Below, in pieces: positions 13,685 to 13,904 of a stretch of DNA of 13,904 bases. The stretch's first letter is position 1; each line of letters opens with the position of its first letter. The position numbers and the translations under genes were made by a program. The stretch comes from an uncultured Nitrospinaceae bacterium (lineage in GTDB: Bacteria; Nitrospinota; Nitrospinia; Nitrospinales; VA-1), in contig CAJWLY010000020.1 of the NCBI GenBank assembly GCA_913043155.1, forward strand, positions 1 to 13,904. The letters are read 5' to 3'. The notes beneath the pieces were generated by a model. The model was not told the DNA's origin and did no database searches. It worked only from the letters and a program-made list of their open reading frames with translations.

Positions 13685-13904
13685 TTAAGACCCCTTGGGA
13701 GTGCGGCGAGTGGGTGGTTTGAAATCCACCAAGGGTTTTTGTGGCGGCAGGAGATAGTTGCTTTTTTCGAAAGTGTGAATGAGTCCAGCCCGCGAGAGTG
13801 GCCAGATGCCTTTGACCTCGTTATCGGGAGCGTCTCCTTTGAAGATCAGATATCCGTACCTTCCGTAGTGAGGCAGTTTGCGGATTAGTCCGGGAACGCT
13901 TGCC
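13685..13904 (-). CDS. C-terminal end of a larger protein, possibly an M1-type metallopeptidase
   Basis: An open frame of 72 complete codons enters from the right edge and stops at 13687-13685. It includes a distinctive block VPGLIRKLPHYGRYGYLIF followed by KGDAPDNEVKGIWPLSR, which I recall from the C-terminal part of secreted M1-family or related metallopeptidases. The tail is Pro/Lys/Arg-rich and disordered. No active-site motif is inside the window, so the product call is tentative. It lies 127 bases upstream of the histidine kinase gene on the same strand, with no obvious terminator between. Confidence 0.75.
   Translation of the reverse strand, partial: ASVPGLIRKLPHYGRYGYLIFKGDAPDNEVKGIWPLSRAGLIHTFEKSNYLLPPQKPLVDFKPPTRRTPKGS

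Overview
The window looks like ordinary chromosome from a Gram-negative, respiring bacterium of moderate GC content. Evidence for an outer membrane and periplasm is the set of Sec-type signal peptides, a HmuY-type domain, a CsgG/LpoB-like periplasmic protein and a possible β-barrel fragment. A membrane-bound HdrD/CCG-type Fe-S oxidoreductase and a DUF420 protein point to a quinone and heme-copper-oxidase respiratory chain. Discriminating-type GlnRS and GluRS occur side by side. The mix recalls Nitrospinota or deltaproteobacterial-type genomes, but this is inference; no rRNA or lineage-specific marker is present.

Layout. (1) Positions 1-1678 hold a cluster of very small membrane proteins: 50 aa and 34 aa on the minus strand, 35 aa on the plus strand, and a 58 aa two-span protein on the minus strand, around a DUF420 membrane protein (694-1404). 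Two promoters with perfect TTGACA boxes face each other across the 35-aa gene. (2) 1685-4123, minus strand: an unrecognised 194-aa soluble protein, a membrane-anchored HmuY-domain protein and a secreted CsgG/LpoB-fold protein, read from a good promoter at 4180-4207. (3) 4284-8148, plus strand: a 676-aa membrane Fe-S oxidoreductase (cytochrome-b-like domain, two 4Fe-4S motifs, two CCG domains) and glutaminyl-tRNA synthetase. (4) 8315-9739, minus strand: glutamyl-tRNA synthetase, converging on glnS; the gap encodes what may be the last strand of an outer-membrane β-barrel. (5) 9787-9956: a very strong terminator, a small ORF with a Shine-Dalgarno sequence and a second terminator-like hairpin. 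(6) 10002-10961, minus strand: two small exported proteins of unknown function. (7) 11242-13558, minus strand: a NarX/NarL-type two-component pair. Two matching TAGG-N6-CCTA inverted repeats lie between it and the exported-protein genes and are candidate binding sites for the regulator. (8) 13685-13904, minus strand: the C-terminal end of a larger protein, possibly a metallopeptidase.

How the parts may work together: the left end looks like accessory or assembly functions for a respiratory complex whose main genes may lie beyond position 1. The right end looks like a signalling module that may control its neighbouring secreted proteins. The most unusual parts are the microprotein cluster with converging promoters, the signal-anchored HmuY protein paired with a CsgG-like protein, and the two-component system with its paired palindromes and uncharacterised exported proteins. 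No CRISPR array, insertion sequence, integrase, tRNA or rRNA was found.
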